In this document: piece by piece, positions 17,759 to 25,338 of the stretch | How positions within the stretch are numbered: position 1 is the first letter of the stretch | Layout: every line of letters starts with the position of its first letter | Source of the DNA: an uncultured Phascolarctobacterium sp. | GTDB taxonomy: Bacteria; Bacillota; Negativicutes; Acidaminococcales; Acidaminococcaceae | NCBI RefSeq assembly: GCF_900753045.1 | Contig: NZ_CAADXO010000073.1 | Span: 27,667-91,666, forward strand | DNA length: 64,000 nt | Direction: 5' to 3' | Program-made: the position numbers and the translations under genes | Notes under the pieces: generated by a model | Database searches by the model: none | The model's input: the letters and a program-made list of their open reading frames with translations, nothing else | What the model was told of the DNA's origin: nothing

Positions 17759-17787
17759 TTGCCAAAGATGTCGCTAACTGTTAAAAT
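17759..17787 (+). promoter_or_regulatory. SigA-type promoter of the metF-metH operon
   Basis: TTGCCA and TAAAAT with a 17-bp spacer, 35 bp before metF. This leaves a leader under 30 nt, too short for a cobalamin or SAM riboswitch. Confidence 0.55.
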
Positions 17788-17821
17788 GTCATACGAATGC
17801 TTTTGAATTTGGGGGATTATT

Positions 17822-18697
17822 ATGACATCGGAAAAAATAATTGATATCTTAAAAAACGGTAAAATTCATCTTTCGTGCGAACTGTTTCCGCCTAAGCAGG
17901 GTTCAGAGCTGCAAAACAGTCTGGAGATTGTCAACCGGATTGCAGCCAGCAAGCCGTCCTATATGAGCGTCACCTATGGCGCAGGCGGCAGTACGGTAGG
18001 CTATTCTGCAGCATTGGCCAAAAAGGTACAGGATAACGGCATGCCGGCGTTGGCACATCTTACCTGTGTTAAGGCTGATGAAGCAAAGCTGGCAGATGTA
18101 CTTGGACAGCTGCAGGGCTTTGGCGTAAAAAATATTTTGGCATTGCGCGGCGATATTCCGGCAGATATGCAGGGTGAGGAAATCGGCAGCTTTGCCCATG
18201 CCAGTGAGCTGATGCGCTTTGTGAAGCAGCAGGGTGATTTCTGCGTTGGCGGCGCTGCTTATCCCGAAGGCCATCCCGAATCCGGTTCGTTGGAAAAGGA
18301 TATAGAAAACACCAAGTATAAGGTGGATGCCGGCGTTGACTTTTTAGTGACGCAGATGTTTTTTGATAATACGATTTTGTATAATTATATGTTCCGCTTG
18401 CTGCGTGCTGGCATCAATGTGCCGGTAGTGCCGGGCATTATGCCGGTGACAAATGCCAAGCAGATTATCCGCATCTGCCAGCTGAGCGGTACCAAGCTGC
18501 CGCCGCAGTTCCGTGCGATGGTAGAAAAATTTGCCGATAAGCCGGAGGCGCTGAAGCAGGCGGGTATTGCCTATGCTACCGGTCAGATTATTGATCTGAT
18601 TGCCAACGGCTTTGACAATGTACATATCTATACGATGAATAAGCCGGAAATTTTTGCCGGTATTATGAATAATCTTGGAGAGATTGTAGATAAATAG
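17822..18697 (+). CDS. metF: 5,10-methylenetetrahydrofolate reductase MetF
   Basis: A 291-residue FAD-dependent TIM barrel that reduces methylene-THF to methyl-THF, the methyl donor for MetH. Typical features are CELFPPKQGSE near the N-terminus (catalytic Glu), MSVTYGAGGST, LALRGDIPAD and TQMFFDNTILYNY. Length and motifs are normal. It is first in an operon with the B12-reactivation protein and metH, so the three genes cover the whole path from methylene-THF to methionine. Confidence 0.95.
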   Translation: MTSEKIIDILKNGKIHLSCELFPPKQGSELQNSLEIVNRIAASKPSYMSVTYGAGGSTVGYSAALAKKVQDNGMPALAHLTCVKADEAKLADVLGQLQGFGVKNILALRGDIPADMQGEEIGSFAHASELMRFVKQQGDFCVGGAAYPEGHPESGSLEKDIENTKYKVDAGVDFLVTQMFFDNTILYNYMFRLLRAGINVPVVPGIMPVTNAKQIIRICQLSGTKLPPQFRAMVEKFADKPEALKQAGIAYATGQIIDLIANGFDNVHIYTMNKPEIFAGIMNNLGEIVDK

Positions 18698-18731
18698 TCC
18701 TGCGCTATGGCGCAAAAGTCAGGTTGTTGTT

Positions 18732-19370
18732 ATGGAATTTAAGCAAAAGGAAGCGCTGCGCTATCTGCGGGCCAAGCCGGGAGATAAGGCAGCAGAAATT
18801 TTAGTGGATACGGTTTATCTGAAGCTGCGCAATGAGGTGCAGGCACGTTATATCCTGCAAAAGCATGCGATAACAGCAGATGAGGCAGGCGTAACGCTGG
18901 ACTGCGGCGTGCGCTTTCATTCGCGTGCGCTGGCGCGTCATTTAAAGGGCTGCGACACGGTGTTGCTTATGGGCGCAACGCTCGGAAGCAGGGTGGACGC
19001 AGCCATCCGCCGCCTGGCGCTCATCAGCGTTGCAGAAGGTGCGGCGGCTCAGGCTGTGGCAGCGGCGCTGATTGAAAGCTATTGCGATGAGGTACAGGCG
19101 CAGGCTGAAACAGGCAGTCTGCTGCAGCGTCCGCGCTTTTCACCGGGCTATGGTGATTGGCCGTTGGAGGAGCAGCGTCAGCTCTTCGCAGTGCTGAACT
19201 GCGCTAAACGCATCGGCCTGACGCTGACGGATGGACTGATGATGGCTCCGTCCAAGTCGGTGACGGCGATCATCGGCTTATCGGAGGATGCTGCCTGCGT
19301 GCAGAATAAGTGTATGACCTGCAGTAATATAAACTGTCCGTATAGAGATACCGATATTAAGAAAGTTTGA
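18732..19370 (+). CDS. Stand-alone methionine synthase reactivation-domain protein
   Basis: A 212-residue protein matching the vitamin-B12-dependent methionine synthase activation domain, which in E. coli is the C-terminal part of MetH. It includes the SAM-binding signature region RPRFSPGYGDWPLEEQ and the following LTLTDGLMMAPSKSVTAI segment. A Cys cluster near the C-terminus (CVQNKCMTCSNINC) is not part of the E. coli domain and could bind metal. The role is reductive methylation of oxidised cob(II)alamin on MetH using SAM. The MetH encoded next lacks this domain, so the two are complementary. The electron donor is not encoded nearby. Confidence 0.85.
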   Translation: MEFKQKEALRYLRAKPGDKAAEILVDTVYLKLRNEVQARYILQKHAITADEAGVTLDCGVRFHSRALARHLKGCDTVLLMGATLGSRVDAAIRRLALISVAEGAAAQAVAAALIESYCDEVQAQAETGSLLQRPRFSPGYGDWPLEEQRQLFAVLNCAKRIGLTLTDGLMMAPSKSVTAIIGLSEDAACVQNKCMTCSNINCPYRDTDIKKV

Positions 19371-19386
19371 GGAGAAGATTTAATTT

Positions 19387-21744
19387 ATGAATTTTAAGGA
19401 ATTGTTAGGCAAGCAAATGCTGTTCTTTGATGGTGCCACCGGCACACAGCTGCAGGCACGCGGTCTGCAGCCGGGTGAATTGCCCGAAAGCTGGAATTTT
19501 ACACACCCCGATATTGTAGAGGCTGTGCATCGCAGTTATCTTGATGTAGGCTCCAATATCGTAAAATCCAATACCTTCGGCGCAAATCCGTTAAAGCTGG
19601 CAGGCTCCGGCCTGGACTGCAAGGAAACCATCGAAGCGGCTGTGGCGATTGCCAAGAAGGCCTGCGGTGGCAGGGAAAATAAATTTGTTGCGCTGAATTT
19701 GGGACCGACAGGCAAGCTGCTGGCTCCTTATGGCGATTTGCCCTTTGAAAAGGCTGTAGAGGCCTACGGCGAAATGGTGCGTTACGGCGCTGCTGCAGGT
19801 GCTGATTTGATTCTTATCGAAACGATGAGCGACACCTACGAAATCAAGGCTGCGGTTCTGGCGTCTAAGGAAAACTGTGATTTGCCGATTTGCGTAACCA
19901 TGACCTTTGATGAGGACGGCAAGCTGTTGACCGGTGCTACGGTAGAAGCTGCTGCCTTGATGTGCGAAGGCTTGGGCGTAGATGCCATCGGCTTTAACTG
20001 CGGCTTGGGACCTGTGCAGGTGGGTAAGCTCTTCCCGCAGATGCTGGCAGCAACCAGCCTGCCGCTGATTATCAATCCGAATGCCGGACTGCCGGTACAG
20101 CGTGACGGCAAAACCTGCTTCGATGTAGGTCCGGAGGAATATGCGGAGCTGATGTACGAGCTGGCAGGCAAGGGCGCAAGCATCGTCGGCGGCTGCTGCG
20201 GTACAACGCCGGAGCATATTGCGCAGATGATTGCCAAATGCAAAACTCTGCAGCCGGGTGGTATGCGTGATTGCCGTCTGACGGCGGTATCCTCTTACGG
20301 CAAGGCAGTACACTTGGGCGAAGGTCCTATAATTATCGGCGAACGCATCAATCCTACCGGCAAAAAGCGTTTGAAGGAAGCACTTGTAAACGGTGACCTT
20401 GATTATGTGTGCCGCCTCGGTCTGGAGCAGATTGGCGTAGGCGCGCAGATTCTGGATGTCAACGTTGGTACGCCCGGTATTGACGAAGCAGCAATGGCTG
20501 CGAAGGCTGTGCCGGCGCTGCAGGCGATTACCGATACGCCGCTGCAGATTGATACATCTAACTACGAAGCAATGGAAAGAGCGCTGCGCCTTTATAACGG
20601 CAAGCCTATGCTCAATTCCGTCAACGGCAAGGAGGACAGCCTGCAGCATGTGCTGCCGCTGGCTAAAAAATACGGCGCTGTGCTGGTTGCACTGTGCCTT
20701 GATGACAGCGGTATTCCTGCAACTGCCGCCGGACGTATTGCCGTTGCTGAAAAAATTATCGCCCGCGCGGCTGAATACGGCATTGAAAGCCGCAACATAG
20801 TTGTAGACCCGCTGGCACTGACTATTTCCACCGGTGCCGATAACGCGGCGATTGCCTGTGAGGTTATCCGCACAATGAAGGCGCGTGGCATTAACACTGT
20901 TATGGGTGTTTCCAACATTTCCTTCGGTCTGCCCGGCCGTGATGCTGTCAACAGCACCTTCTTCAGCATGGCGATGGCAGTAGGTCTTTCCTGCGGCATC
21001 ATCAATCCGCAGAGCAAGCCGATGATGGATGCTTACTACGGCTATCGTGCGCTGGCAGGCTATGACGAGGGCTGCAAGGAATATGTGCAGCATTATGCGG
21101 ACGCTCCGAAGGCTGCGGCTACAACAGTAAGCGAAATGGGACTTTACGATGCCATTGTCAAAGGACTGCAGGGACCTGCGCGTCAGGCAGCAGCCAAGGC
21201 TCTGGAAAGCGAAAAGCCTTTGGATATCATTAACAAGTATATGATTCCGGCGCTTGATTTTGTCGGTCATGGCTTTGAAAAGAAAACTCTCTTCCTGCCG
21301 CAGCTGCTGATGAGCGCGGATGCGGCGAAGGCTGCCTTTGAGGTTATCCGCGAGGCTGTCGGCGTGGGCGAAACGCAGGGAGAAACAGTGATTATTGCTA
21401 CCGTTCACGGCGATATCCACGATATCGGCAAAAACATCGTTAAGGTGCTGCTGGAAAATTACGGCTATCGTGTGCTCGATTTGGGCAAGGACGTGCCTGT
21501 GGAAGCAGTTGTGGAGGCAGCCAAGAAAACTGACGCTAAGGTTGTCGGCTTGTCTGCCCTAATGACAACTACAGTAGGCGCAATGGAAGAAACCATTGCT
21601 GCCCTGCATAATGAATGCGATTGTCAGGTCGTTGTCGGCGGTGCGGTGCTTACGCAGGAGTATGCTGATACCATCGGTGCGGAGCATTATGCGCCGAACG
21701 CTGTCAGTGCGGTAAATTACGTCAACGAAATCTTAGGCAAATAA
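19387..21744 (+). CDS. metH: Cobalamin-dependent methionine synthase MetH (no reactivation domain)
   Basis: A 785-residue protein. Residues 1 to about 290 are the homocysteine-binding barrel with zinc Cys in GFNCGLGP and GGCCGTTPEH. About 310-575 is the pterin (methyl-THF) barrel starting IIIGERINPTGKKR. About 585-660 is the cobalamin cap. About 665-785 is the B12-binding Rossmann domain with HGDIHDIGKN, whose DxHxxG His (about 677) is the lower axial cobalt ligand. E. coli MetH (1227 residues) has an extra C-terminal activation domain; here that function is the preceding gene. This split form is seen in Thermotoga and many Firmicutes. It starts 16 bp after that gene, with GAGGAGA upstream. 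Confidence 0.95.
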   Translation: MNFKELLGKQMLFFDGATGTQLQARGLQPGELPESWNFTHPDIVEAVHRSYLDVGSNIVKSNTFGANPLKLAGSGLDCKETIEAAVAIAKKACGGRENKFVALNLGPTGKLLAPYGDLPFEKAVEAYGEMVRYGAAAGADLILIETMSDTYEIKAAVLASKENCDLPICVTMTFDEDGKLLTGATVEAAALMCEGLGVDAIGFNCGLGPVQVGKLFPQMLAATSLPLIINPNAGLPVQRDGKTCFDVGPEEYAELMYELAGKGASIVGGCCGTTPEHIAQMIAKCKTLQPGGMRDCRLTAVSSYGKAVHLGEGPIIIGERINPTGKKRLKEALVNGDLDYVCRLGLEQIGVGAQILDVNVGTPGIDEAAMAAKAVPALQAITDTPLQIDTSNYEAMERALRLYNGKPMLNSVNGKEDSLQHVLPLAKKYGAVLVALCLDDSGIPATAAGRIAVAEKIIARAAEYGIESRNIVVDPLALTISTGADNAAIACEVIRTMKARGINTVMGVSNISFGLPGRDAVNSTFFSMAMAVGLSCGIINPQSKPMMDAYYGYRALAGYDEGCKEYVQHYADAPKAAATTVSEMGLYDAIVKGLQGPARQAAAKALESEKPLDIINKYMIPALDFVGHGFEKKTLFLPQLLMSADAAKAAFEVIREAVGVGETQGETVIIATVHGDIHDIGKNIVKVLLENYGYRVLDLGKDVPVEAVVEAAKKTDAKVVGLSALMTTTVGAMEETIAALHNECDCQVVVGGAVLTQEYADTIGAEHYAPNAVSAVNYVNEILGK

Positions 21745-21760
21745 TTTATATAGGTGATTT

Positions 21761-21796
21761 AAGGACTATCATGCTTAGCGTGGTAGTCCTTTTTTG
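21761..21796 (+). terminator. Intrinsic terminator after metH
   Basis: GGACTATCA and TGGTAGTCC (one G-T pair) with a 9-base loop, followed by TTTTTT. Confidence 0.88.
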
Positions 21797-21910
21797 AAGT
21801 GCAGCGTGAATGTGTAAAATCGCAAGAAAAAAGCAAGAATCTAGGCATGGAGTTTTTAGCGGATGATGTTACAATAGTATTATCTGAATGCTAAAAGGAG
21901 GGACTGTCCC

Positions 21911-24574
21911 GTGTCAAGAACAACACTGTTCGACAGTCGCATCAAAAAATATGCTTACTGTGAAGCTGAGCAAATATACCGTGAACTCGGTGCATCACCG
22001 GATGGCCTTTCATCTGCGCAGGCGGAGGCAATGCGGAAACGTTATGGCAGCAACAGCTTTGCGGCACGCAAAAATGATGCGGCGCTTTACCGCTTGCGGC
22101 GGGCGTTTATCAATCCGTTTAATATAATTCTTTTTGTTTTGGGCATAATCTCGCTGGTGACGGAAGCCTTGTCTGCTTCCGGTATGGCCAAAAACACTAC
22201 TACCGCTATTATTATCTTTGCTATGATTCTGATCAGCGGTACTATCCGGCTGGTGCAGGAAATCCGTGCCAAGAGTGCGGCGCAGCAGCTGGAAAAGCTG
22301 ATTCACGAAAGAGTAACAGTCAGACGCAACGGCGAGCTTGCAGAAATTCCTGCGGAAAAGCTGGTGGTGGGCGATATCGTCCTGCTTTGCGCCGGTGAGC
22401 GTGTGCCTGCCGATGTGCGGCTGACGAAGGTAAGCGATCTGTTTATTTCGCAGGCTGCCATAACGGGTGAAAGTTCTATTTTGGAAAAGAAAAGTGGCGC
22501 TCTCCGCTATAGCAGTGCAGAAACGCTGACGCAGCTGGCAAACCTTGCCTTTATGGCGACAGTTGTTATCAGCGGCAAGGGCGAGGGCGTTGTGCTGGCA
22601 GTTGGTAAGGATACGCTTTACGGCAGCTTTGCCAAGCCGGAGTCCGAGGATAAAGCGTCTTTTCAGAAGGGCGCCAATTCTATCGCCTTGGTGATGCTGC
22701 GCTTTATGGCGGTGCTGATTCCGATTGTATTCGTGCTTTTGGGTATCACCGGCGGCAGATGGCTGGAATCCTTTGCCTTTGCGCTGTCGGTTGCCGTCGG
22801 CCTGATGCCGGAGATGCTGCCGATGGTGATTACGGCCTGCCTGGTGCGCGGCAGTCTGAGCATGAGCTGCAAGCAGACGATTATCAAGGATATCAACGCT
22901 ATGCAGGGCTTTGGCAGCATGGATGTGCTGTGCATGGACAAGACGGGTACGCTGACTAATGAAAGCATTTTGCTGGAATATTATATGGATGTACTCGGTA
23001 ACGAAAGCAGTGAGGTTTTGGATTTAGCCTATCTGAACAGCTTTTATCATTCCGGTGTGCGCAATCCTATTGATAATGCCATCCTTGCCTGTCAGACAAT
23101 GCCTGGGCGTGAAGCGCATTACCATGATTTGCTTATGCAATATAAAAAAGCAGACGAGATTCCCTTTGACTATAACCGTAAGCTCGTCAGTACGTTGGTG
23201 ACGGATGCAAACGGTGCTGGTCAGCTCTTGATGAAGGGTGATATCTTTCACGTGCTGCAGCGCTGCAGTCAGGTGGAATATCGCGGACAGCTTTTGCCGA
23301 TAGCAGAGGACGGCAGGCAGAGCGTAGCCTCCGTAGTAGATGAAATGCTGCAGGATGGTATGAAGGTTATTGCCGTTGCGCGCAAGGATGTCGGCCGGCA
23401 AAATAGGCTTACTGCTAGTGATGAAGCAGAGATGATACTGGTAGGCTATCTGGCGTTCTTTGATGCACCCAAGAAAACAGCTAAGGCATCGGTGGCAGCA
23501 CTCTCAAGGCTGCGGGTAATTCCCAAAATTCTCACCGGTGATCAGGCGGATGTTGCGGTGTCTATCTGTCGCAGAGTGGGCATTCCTTCCGCGGAGGTTC
23601 TGACAGGTGATAAGCTGGATAAGATGAACGACAGCGAGCTTGGGATTGCTGTTGAAAGGGTGCATGTTTTTGCAGAGCTGACGCCGGCGCAAAAGGTACG
23701 CATTGTGGCCACGCTGCAGCAGAATGGTCATACTGTCGGCTTTTTGGGTGACGGTATTAACGATATTCCTGCGCTGTGCGAGGCCAACGTAGGGATTTCA
23801 GTGGATACGGCGGTGGATGCTGCCAAGGATGCGGCGGACGTGGTGCTGTTGCAAAAGGATCTCGGCGTACTGGAGCAGGGTATTCTGGAAGGGCGCAAAA
23901 CCTTTACCAATATGCTTAAATACATCAAAATCACCGCCGGCTCCAACTTCGGCAATATTTTTTCTATTGTCTGCGCCAGTGCTTTTCTACCGTTTTTGCC
24001 GATGACCTCGCTGCAGATATTGCTGTTGAATTTGCTGTATGATGTTTTGTGCATCATTCTGCCATGGGATAACGTGGATGAAGAAGAACTGCTGTCACCG
24101 CGCGACTGGTCTGGCAAAACGCTGGGGCGTTTTATGTTGTCCTTCGGCCCTATCAGCTCGTTGTTTGACATCGTGACTTTTTTGTTCCTGTATTATTTCC
24201 TGTGTCCGATGCTTTGCGGCGGGACAACCTATATGCAGCTTACCGATTCAGCCATGCGCCTGCAATATGTGACCATCTTCCAGACAGGCTGGTTTTTGGA
24301 ATCCATGTGGACACAGGTGCTTATTCTGCATTTCCTGCGCACACGCAAGCTGCCGTTTGTGCAAAGCAAGCCTTCGGCTCCGGTTGTGCTTATTACGCTG
24401 GCAGGCATTGTTGCCTTTACCGCGCTGACCTTTACCAAGGCTGCGGCTCTGTTCGGACTGACGGAAATGCCGCCGTGGTATTTCGCCTTCCTGTTGGCAG
24501 TGGTGCTGCTCTATATGCTACTGACTACGGTGATTAAAGGCTTTTATCAGAAGCGCTATCGAGAGCTTATTTGA
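21911..24574 (+). CDS. mgtA: Mg2+-translocating P-type ATPase (MgtA/MgtB type), first copy
   Basis: An 887-residue type IIIB P-type ATPase with an N-terminal cation-ATPase domain. It has the actuator TGES motif (in AAITGESSI), the phosphorylation site DKTGTLT (Asp about 343), the hinge GDGIND, and ten membrane segments including LYDVLCIILPWDNVDEEE typical of Mg2+ importers. MgtA proteins import Mg2+ when external Mg2+ is low. The start is GTG at 21911, eight bases after AAAAGGAGGG. It is 15 bp from a winged-helix gene and 765 bp from a second ATPase of the same family. The two differ substantially, so this is not a recent tandem duplication. Confidence 0.92.
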   Translation: MSRTTLFDSRIKKYAYCEAEQIYRELGASPDGLSSAQAEAMRKRYGSNSFAARKNDAALYRLRRAFINPFNIILFVLGIISLVTEALSASGMAKNTTTAIIIFAMILISGTIRLVQEIRAKSAAQQLEKLIHERVTVRRNGELAEIPAEKLVVGDIVLLCAGERVPADVRLTKVSDLFISQAAITGESSILEKKSGALRYSSAETLTQLANLAFMATVVISGKGEGVVLAVGKDTLYGSFAKPESEDKASFQKGANSIALVMLRFMAVLIPIVFVLLGITGGRWLESFAFALSVAVGLMPEMLPMVITACLVRGSLSMSCKQTIIKDINAMQGFGSMDVLCMDKTGTLTNESILLEYYMDVLGNESSEVLDLAYLNSFYHSGVRNPIDNAILACQTMPGREAHYHDLLMQYKKADEIPFDYNRKLVSTLVTDANGAGQLLMKGDIFHVLQRCSQVEYRGQLLPIAEDGRQSVASVVDEMLQDGMKVIAVARKDVGRQNRLTASDEAEMILVGYLAFFDAPKKTAKASVAALSRLRVIPKILTGDQADVAVSICRRVGIPSAEVLTGDKLDKMNDSELGIAVERVHVFAELTPAQKVRIVATLQQNGHTVGFLGDGINDIPALCEANVGISVDTAVDAAKDAADVVLLQKDLGVLEQGILEGRKTFTNMLKYIKITAGSNFGNIFSIVCASAFLPFLPMTSLQILLLNLLYDVLCIILPWDNVDEEELLSPRDWSGKTLGRFMLSFGPISSLFDIVTFLFLYYFLCPMLCGGTTYMQLTDSAMRLQYVTIFQTGWFLESMWTQVLILHFLRTRKLPFVQSKPSAPVVLITLAGIVAFTALTFTKAAALFGLTEMPPWYFAFLLAVVLLYMLLTTVIKGFYQKRYRELI

Positions 24575-24589
24575 AGGGAGGGATTCATC

Positions 24590-25093
24590 ATGAAAAAGAA
24601 GATTAGCTTTATCCGGATGGATTCCGTCCTGGCCAAGTGGCTGCTGCAAAAGCTTGTTAAGGAGCCACCGCCGAGTGACTGTGCTGATGAGCTGCTTGCC
24701 GGCGTTGCGGATATGCTCAGCGGCGAGGTTAACTCGCTGCTGCTGAGTACGGATGCCGAAGCGGAGGCGGCCTGTGTGCAGCAGGACGGCGGCATGAGGC
24801 TCGGTGAGCTGGAGATTATTCCCAAAAGCCGACGTGTAGTTATGGGTGACAGGGAAATAAGCCTGACGCCGAAGGAGTTTGATATTCTTTACTTTCTTGC
24901 GCAGAACCGTGGCGAGGTTTTTACCAAGGAACAGATTTACAGAGCAGTGTGGTCGGATAATTACCTTTTGGACGACAGCAATATTATGGCGTTCATCCGT
25001 AAACTGCGCAAAAAAATAGAGCCTGATCCTGATGAGCCGAAGTATATTCTGACTATCTGGGGCATAGGCTACAAATTTAATGACCAAATATAA
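24590..25093 (+). CDS. Stand-alone OmpR-type winged-helix DNA-binding protein
   Basis: A 167-residue protein whose C-terminal half (about 72-167) is a trans_reg_C winged helix: LGELEIIPKSRRVVM, then ISLTPKEFDILYFLAQN, the recognition region NIMAFIRKLRKKIEPDP and the closing YILTIWGIGYKFN. The N-terminal 70 residues are not a receiver domain: no phospho-acceptor Asp context is visible, and they read as two short helices with an acidic segment. It is therefore not a standard response regulator and no histidine kinase lies nearby. It sits 15 bp behind an Mg2+ ATPase, with GGAGGG before the ATG, and likely controls one or both ATPase genes (inference). What it senses is unknown. Confidence 0.8.
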   Translation: MKKKISFIRMDSVLAKWLLQKLVKEPPPSDCADELLAGVADMLSGEVNSLLLSTDAEAEAACVQQDGGMRLGELEIIPKSRRVVMGDREISLTPKEFDILYFLAQNRGEVFTKEQIYRAVWSDNYLLDDSNIMAFIRKLRKKIEPDPDEPKYILTIWGIGYKFNDQI

Positions 25094-25097
25094 AACA

Positions 25098-25127
25098 GGC
25101 GGGCTGCTTGCAGTCCGCCTTAATTCT
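25098..25127 (+). terminator. Terminator-like hairpin after the winged-helix gene
   Basis: GGCGGGCTG and CAGTCCGCC form a 9-bp stem with a CTTG loop, followed by TTAATTCTT. It probably ends the first ATPase transcript. Confidence 0.65.
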
Positions 25128-25131
25128 TGCC

Positions 25132-25188
25132 AAATCGCAAGGAAATCGCAAGGCTTTAGTCATGTGATTCTCCTTGCGATTTTTGTAT
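25132..25188 (+). terminator. Tandem 11-mers and a perfect hairpin ending in T run
   Basis: AAATCGCAAGG occurs twice in tandem (25132-25142, 25143-25153), and its complement CCTTGCGATTT follows at about 25172-25182, then TTTG. Either upstream copy can pair with the downstream strand. This could be a plain terminator or a switchable one. Confidence 0.6.
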
Positions 25189-25189
25189 T

Positions 25190-25338
25190 CTATAGGAGGT
25201 TCCTATATATTCCGTTAAACAGTGAGGTGAAGGACATGGACGCTGACGGTGGTCCGCAAAAAAGGCAAGCATTATTCGAGAGCTCTGTGTCTTTCGGATA
25301 AGCCTGCTTACCAAGAAAAATCAAGGAGGTAAGATGAA
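25190..25338 (+). promoter_or_regulatory. Structured leader of the second Mg2+ ATPase
   Basis: ATAGGA-GGT-TCCTAT forms a hairpin at 25190-25204. Further down, GGCAAGCA (25264-25271) followed by TTATTCGA (25272-25279) pairs with TCGGATAA (25294-25301) and TGCTTACC (25305-25312), giving a stacked stem of about 15 pairs with a 3-nt bulge and one mismatch. No T run follows, so it is not an intrinsic terminator. GGAC at 25232 or 25238 can pair with GTCC at 25252. The M-box Mg2+ riboswitch consensus is not matched. A 21-codon ORF runs through the region. Confidence 0.55.
25236..25301 (+). CDS. Candidate 21-residue leader peptide upstream of the second Mg2+ ATPase
   Basis: ATG at 25236 has GAGGTG six bases upstream and reads MDADGGPQKRQ followed by ten more residues to a TAA at 25299-25301. 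The start is acidic with a Pro, then basic. E. coli MgtL has the same character: an acidic, Pro-rich start, then basic residues, and it works by Mg2+-dependent ribosome destabilisation. The stop codon lies inside the 3' strand of the leader stem, so a ribosome completing the ORF would melt that stem. Translation and function are inference; no homologue is recalled. Confidence 0.4.
   Translation: MDADGGPQKRQALFESSVSFG

Noticed and set aside
17788..17821. Cobalamin or SAM riboswitch before the metF-metH operon
   Set aside because: The space after the likely promoter is under 40 nt and no box typical of either class is seen.
19591..21420. 609-codon open frame antisense to metH
   Set aside because: It mirrors the codon bias of metH, has no ribosome-binding site and no recognisable domain; a shadow of the real gene.
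25190..25338. M-box (ykoK) Mg2+ riboswitch upstream of the second Mg2+ ATPase
   Set aside because: The conserved M-box core (GTTAGGTGAGGCTCC start and GCTGCTGCC segment) is not present; only a short GTGAGGTGA resembles it and the helices differ.
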